A stretch of 7,478 nucleotides of DNA from an uncultured Bacilli bacterium (GTDB lineage Bacteria; Bacillota_I; Bacilli_A; RF39; UBA660): NCBI GenBank assembly GCA_947595415.1, contig CANQER010000049.1, forward strand, positions 1-7,478, in the 5' to 3' direction. Below the pieces are notes generated by a model. That model did no database searches and was not told the DNA's origin. It was given only the letters and a program-made list of their open reading frames with translations. This document shows positions 6,024-7,478 of the stretch, one piece after another. The translations under genes and the position numbers were made by a program. Numbering within the stretch: position 1 is the stretch's first letter; each line of letters opens with the position of its first letter.

Positions 6024-6079
6024 TAATTTTATTAAAATTATTTTTTTTTATTTATTAATTTAATAAAATAGTATATAAT
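6024..6079. promoter_or_regulatory. Divergent promoter region with two A/T palindromes
   Basis: The gap between the minus-strand cluster and uppP contains two perfect 17-base palindromes with a single central base: 6024-6040 (TAATTTTA T TAAAATTA) and 6051-6067 (TTTATTAA T TTAATAAA), centres 27 bases apart. On the plus strand a TATAAT box (6074-6079) lies 21 bases before the uppP ATG, with only a weak -35 (TTTATT, 6051-6056) that falls inside the second palindrome. AAAGGA near 6090 is the uppP ribosome-binding site. No clear -10 is seen for the minus direction. The palindromes could be operators, or chance in sequence made almost only of A and T. Confidence 0.45.
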
Positions 6080-6100
6080 TATTAGTAGAAAGGATTAGAT

Positions 6101-6904
6101 ATGATTTTAATAGACATAATAAAATATATAATTTTAGGGATAATTCAAGGATTTACTGAACCAATTCCAGTATCTTCATCAGGTCACTTGGTGATTATAA
6201 AAAGTCTTTTTAATTTAGATACATTGGATTTAAACTTTGAAATTCTTGTTAATTTTGGTAGTTTACTTGCGATTGTTTTGTTTTTTAGGAAAGATATTAT
6301 TAATTTGATTAAAGATTTTTTTAGTTATCTTAAAACAAAAGAACTTAAATACTATGACAATTTTAAATATTGTCTATTAATTGTAGTAGGAACTATTCCA
6401 GCTGGAATATTGGGTCTTATTTTTAAAGATACAATTGAAAGTGTATTATCTGGTGTTAAAGTAGTTGGCCTAGCTCTTTTAATAACAGCTTTATTCTTAT
6501 TTTTAATTAGAAATATTAAGGGAAATAAAAAAAGTAATGAAATTACTTTTAAAGATGCTTTAATTGTTGGTTTATTTCAATCGATTGCTTTGTTTCCAGG
6601 AATTAGTCGAAGTGGTGCTACTTTAGTAGGTGCAATGTTTTTAAATTTTAAAAGGGATGTTGCTTTTAAGTTTTCGTTTATGCTTTATATACCTATTAGT
6701 TTAGCTACCTTATTTTTAGGAATTCCTGATATTGTAAGTTTAGATACTAATATGATTATTTACTATATTTTTGGATTAATAGCTAGTTTTATAGTTACTT
6801 ATTTTTCAACCAAATGGTTTAAAGACGTAGTTAAAAATGGCAAACTTATCTATTTTGTTGGTTACTGTTTAATAGTAGGTTTTCTTGTTTTATTATTTTT
6901 ATAA
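6101..6904 (+). CDS. uppP: Undecaprenyl-diphosphate phosphatase UppP (BacA)
   Basis: UppP is an integral membrane enzyme that dephosphorylates undecaprenyl diphosphate at the outer face of the membrane, recycling the lipid carrier for peptidoglycan and other wall polymers; overexpression classically gives bacitracin resistance. The 267-residue length is normal. The first signature is QGFTEPIPVSSSGH at 16-29, with catalytic-site Glu20 and His29; the second is PGISRSGAT at 166-174, with Arg170. The rest is a run of hydrophobic helices, including the conserved NFGSLLAIVLFFRKDI near 51-66 and a final helix at 250-267. The Pro after TE (TEPIPVSSSGH against TEFLPVSSTGH in E. coli) is, as I recall, common in low-GC Gram-positive members. 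It is the only well-supported plus-strand gene in the window, expressed from the divergent region upstream. No clear terminator follows directly; the hairpin at 7101-7128 could serve. Confidence 0.97.
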   Translation: MILIDIIKYIILGIIQGFTEPIPVSSSGHLVIIKSLFNLDTLDLNFEILVNFGSLLAIVLFFRKDIINLIKDFFSYLKTKELKYYDNFKYCLLIVVGTIPAGILGLIFKDTIESVLSGVKVVGLALLITALFLFLIRNIKGNKKSNEITFKDALIVGLFQSIALFPGISRSGATLVGAMFLNFKRDVAFKFSFMLYIPISLATLFLGIPDIVSLDTNMIIYYIFGLIASFIVTYFSTKWFKDVVKNGKLIYFVGYCLIVGFLVLLFL

Positions 6905-6910
6905 CTAGTT

Positions 6911-7084
6911 TTAGAAATATTTGTCTGCTTTTTGAATGTTTATTGATATTTTTTTATTATCATCAACCATTAAATAAGCTTCTTGGTATTTAAAGTTGAT
7001 TGTTATTACAATATTGTTAGATCTAAGTGAAAATTCCTTTTGAGCCATTTTTAATAATTTACCTTTTAATATACGTGATTTCAT
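6911..7084 (-). CDS. Unrecognised small basic protein, 57 residues
   Basis: I do not recognise this protein. It is basic and soluble: a Lys/Arg-rich first third (MKSRILKGKLLKMAQKEF) that may be helical, followed by alternating hydrophobic and polar residues suggestive of a small beta sheet (NNIVITINFKYQEAYLMV at 27-44, then KKISINIQ at 48-55). No membrane helix. Start choice: the frame opens at an ATG at 7096, but the codons after it read GGGGGT and so form a good Shine-Dalgarno 5-6 bases before the ATG at 7084, while nothing suitable lies before the first ATG. It is convergent with uppP, their stops being only 6 bases apart. It lies downstream of the 23-codon ORF and a hairpin, and may be cotranscribed with it from the promoter at 7217-7244. 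Probably real, though short. Confidence 0.6.
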   Translation of the reverse strand: MKSRILKGKLLKMAQKEFSLRSNNIVITINFKYQEAYLMVDDNKKISINIQKADKYF

Positions 7085-7100
7085 ATATACCCCCATTTTT

Positions 7101-7128
7101 AAAACGACTTTTTTTATAAGTCGTTTTT
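7101..7128. terminator. Perfect hairpin, terminator for plus-strand transcripts and/or attenuator on the minus strand
   Basis: AAAACGACTT (7101-7110) and AAGTCGTTTT (7118-7127) form a 10-bp stem with a 7-base loop. On the plus strand it ends in TTTTT, as expected of an intrinsic terminator for transcripts coming from uppP. On the minus strand the stem is followed by only four T, then AAAAATGG, so termination would be weak. The stop codon of the 23-codon ORF lies in the minus-strand loop and the ATG at 7096 follows 4 bases after the stem, so a regulatory role between the two genes is possible. Confidence 0.65.
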
Positions 7129-7185
7129 AGCATATAAGGAAATAGGAAAATAATTAAATTTTACTTTTAACCAAGTTTTATTCAT
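7114..7185 (-). CDS. Tiny ORF, 23-residue peptide, leader peptide or small protein
   Basis: An ATG at 7185 opens a 23-codon frame (MNKTWLKVKFNYFPI, then SLYAKNDL) ending in TAA at 7114-7116. It is supported by a promoter at 7217-7244, a short leader and a GGGTGA Shine-Dalgarno 5 bases before the ATG. The peptide is basic and aromatic-rich, without a continuous membrane helix, so it does not look like a typical type I toxin. Its last codons run into the 5' arm of the hairpin at 7101-7127, and codons 14-17 are complementary to the Shine-Dalgarno region. This layout fits either a leader peptide controlling the 57-residue gene downstream or a small-protein gene with its own terminator. Whether the peptide is made is unproven. 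Confidence 0.5.
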   Translation of the reverse strand: MNKTWLKVKFNYFPISLYAKNDL

Positions 7186-7204
7186 AAAAATCACCCATTT
7201 CCTT
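7136..7204 (-). promoter_or_regulatory. Long-range RNA pairing that would hide the Shine-Dalgarno of the tiny ORF
   Basis: In the minus-strand transcript AAGGAAAUGGG (7204 down to 7194), which includes the GGG of the ribosome-binding site, can pair over 11 bases (one G-U) with CCUAUUUCCUU (7146 down to 7136), inside the tiny ORF. The loop is 47 nt and contains the start codon. If it forms, translation initiation would be blocked until the pairing is opened. Seen as sequence complementarity only; no folding energy computed. Confidence 0.45.
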
Positions 7205-7216
7205 TAATTTCGAACT

Positions 7217-7244
7217 ATTTTAACATATTTTATATAAAAGTCAA
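7217..7244 (-). promoter_or_regulatory. Promoter of the tiny ORF and 57-residue gene
   Basis: The -35 box TTGACT (7239-7244) and -10 box TAAAAT (7217-7222) are separated by 16 bases on the minus strand. The predicted start near 7210 gives a leader of about 25 nt before the ATG at 7185. A TTCGAA palindrome lies at the start of the transcript. Confidence 0.65.
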
Positions 7245-7249
7245 TATCT

Positions 7250-7438
7250 TTGGACAAAAAAATAGTTATAAAGTGGGAAAATGTTATTGCAAGCGTTTAT
7301 ATAATAATAACATTATTCAAATACTTTATAACCACAAATCAAAATATATTAATATTATGTTATGATTTAATAATGGATACATGCTTAGGTATTCTATTAT
7401 ATCAAATAATATTAATATTTAGAAAAAGAGACCTATAG
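7250..7438 (+). CDS. Doubtful 62-codon ORF, possible two-helix membrane protein
   Basis: The frame opens with TTG at 7250 and encodes a basic N-terminus (KKIVIKWEN), two hydrophobic stretches at about 12-27 and 32-56, and a basic end (IFRKRDL) that looks like a natural membrane-protein terminus. Against it: there is no ATG near the start, no Shine-Dalgarno before the TTG, an in-frame stop 15 bases upstream, and the region just upstream is the promoter of the opposite strand. AT-rich DNA readily yields Ile/Leu/Phe-rich frames by chance. I list it because the charge pattern is gene-like; it may also be the remnant of a gene that lost its start. Confidence 0.3.
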   Translation: MDKKIVIKWENVIASVYIIITLFKYFITTNQNILILCYDLIMDTCLGILLYQIILIFRKRDL

Positions 7439-7478
7439 CAAAAATCCATTTTCCTACCACCAATTATATTATAAAACA

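Noticed and set aside
7395..7478. ATG with an upstream GGTGGTAGG and TATAAT on the minus strand near the right edge
   Set aside because: The frame is only 15 codons long and ends within the doubtful plus-strand ORF; too little sequence remains to judge.

Overview
The window is very AT-rich and looks like a chromosomal segment of a low-GC Gram-positive bacterium. TGA is used as a stop by several genes (tsaB, tsaE, the lipoprotein, the 73-residue membrane protein) and Trp is encoded by TGG, so the standard bacterial code applies and this is not a Mycoplasma/Spiroplasma-type genome. Shine-Dalgarno sites are strong (AAGGAGGT, AGGAGG, GGTGAT). The gene set (tsaE-tsaB-tsaD, cdaA-cdaR, uppP, a UPF0736-like protein) fits Bacillota, perhaps an uncultured Bacilli/RF39-like lineage. 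That placement is inference.

Layout. Positions 1-1843, minus strand: tsaE-tsaB-tsaD, three of the proteins of the tRNA t6A37 pathway, tightly coupled, with their own promoter; tsaD runs off the left edge. Positions 1865-1973, minus: a stand-alone small-RNA-like unit with a perfect consensus promoter, a transcript of about 74 nt and an intrinsic terminator; I do not recognise the family. Positions 1998-2415, minus: a single gene for an unrecognised 123-residue tail-anchored protein. Positions 2476-4657, minus: cdaA-cdaR, the membrane c-di-AMP cyclase and its YbbR-repeat partner; cdaR is broken by a frameshift inside its second YbbR repeat, apparently with a small deletion. Positions 4692-6010, minus: a 73-residue two-helix membrane protein, a UPF0736-like cytoplasmic protein and a small lipoprotein. 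Positions 6101-6904, plus: uppP, undecaprenyl-diphosphate phosphatase, divergent from that cluster across an A/T-only region carrying two palindromes. Positions 6911-7244, minus: a 57-residue gene preceded by a promoter, a 23-codon ORF and two RNA structures. Positions 7250-7438, plus: a doubtful 62-codon membrane ORF. Positions 7439-7478 show nothing I can support.

Together the recognised genes are housekeeping: tRNA modification, c-di-AMP signalling linked to envelope and osmotic homeostasis, and recycling of the lipid carrier for wall polymers. The parts most worth a second look are the unidentified small RNA (about 1865-1938), the structured leader with a tiny ORF (about 7101-7244) and the broken cdaR (break near 3140-3160). 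The genome is compact: several stop codons lie inside terminator hairpins, genes overlap by 4-17 bases, and several promoters predict 5' leaders of about 10 nt.
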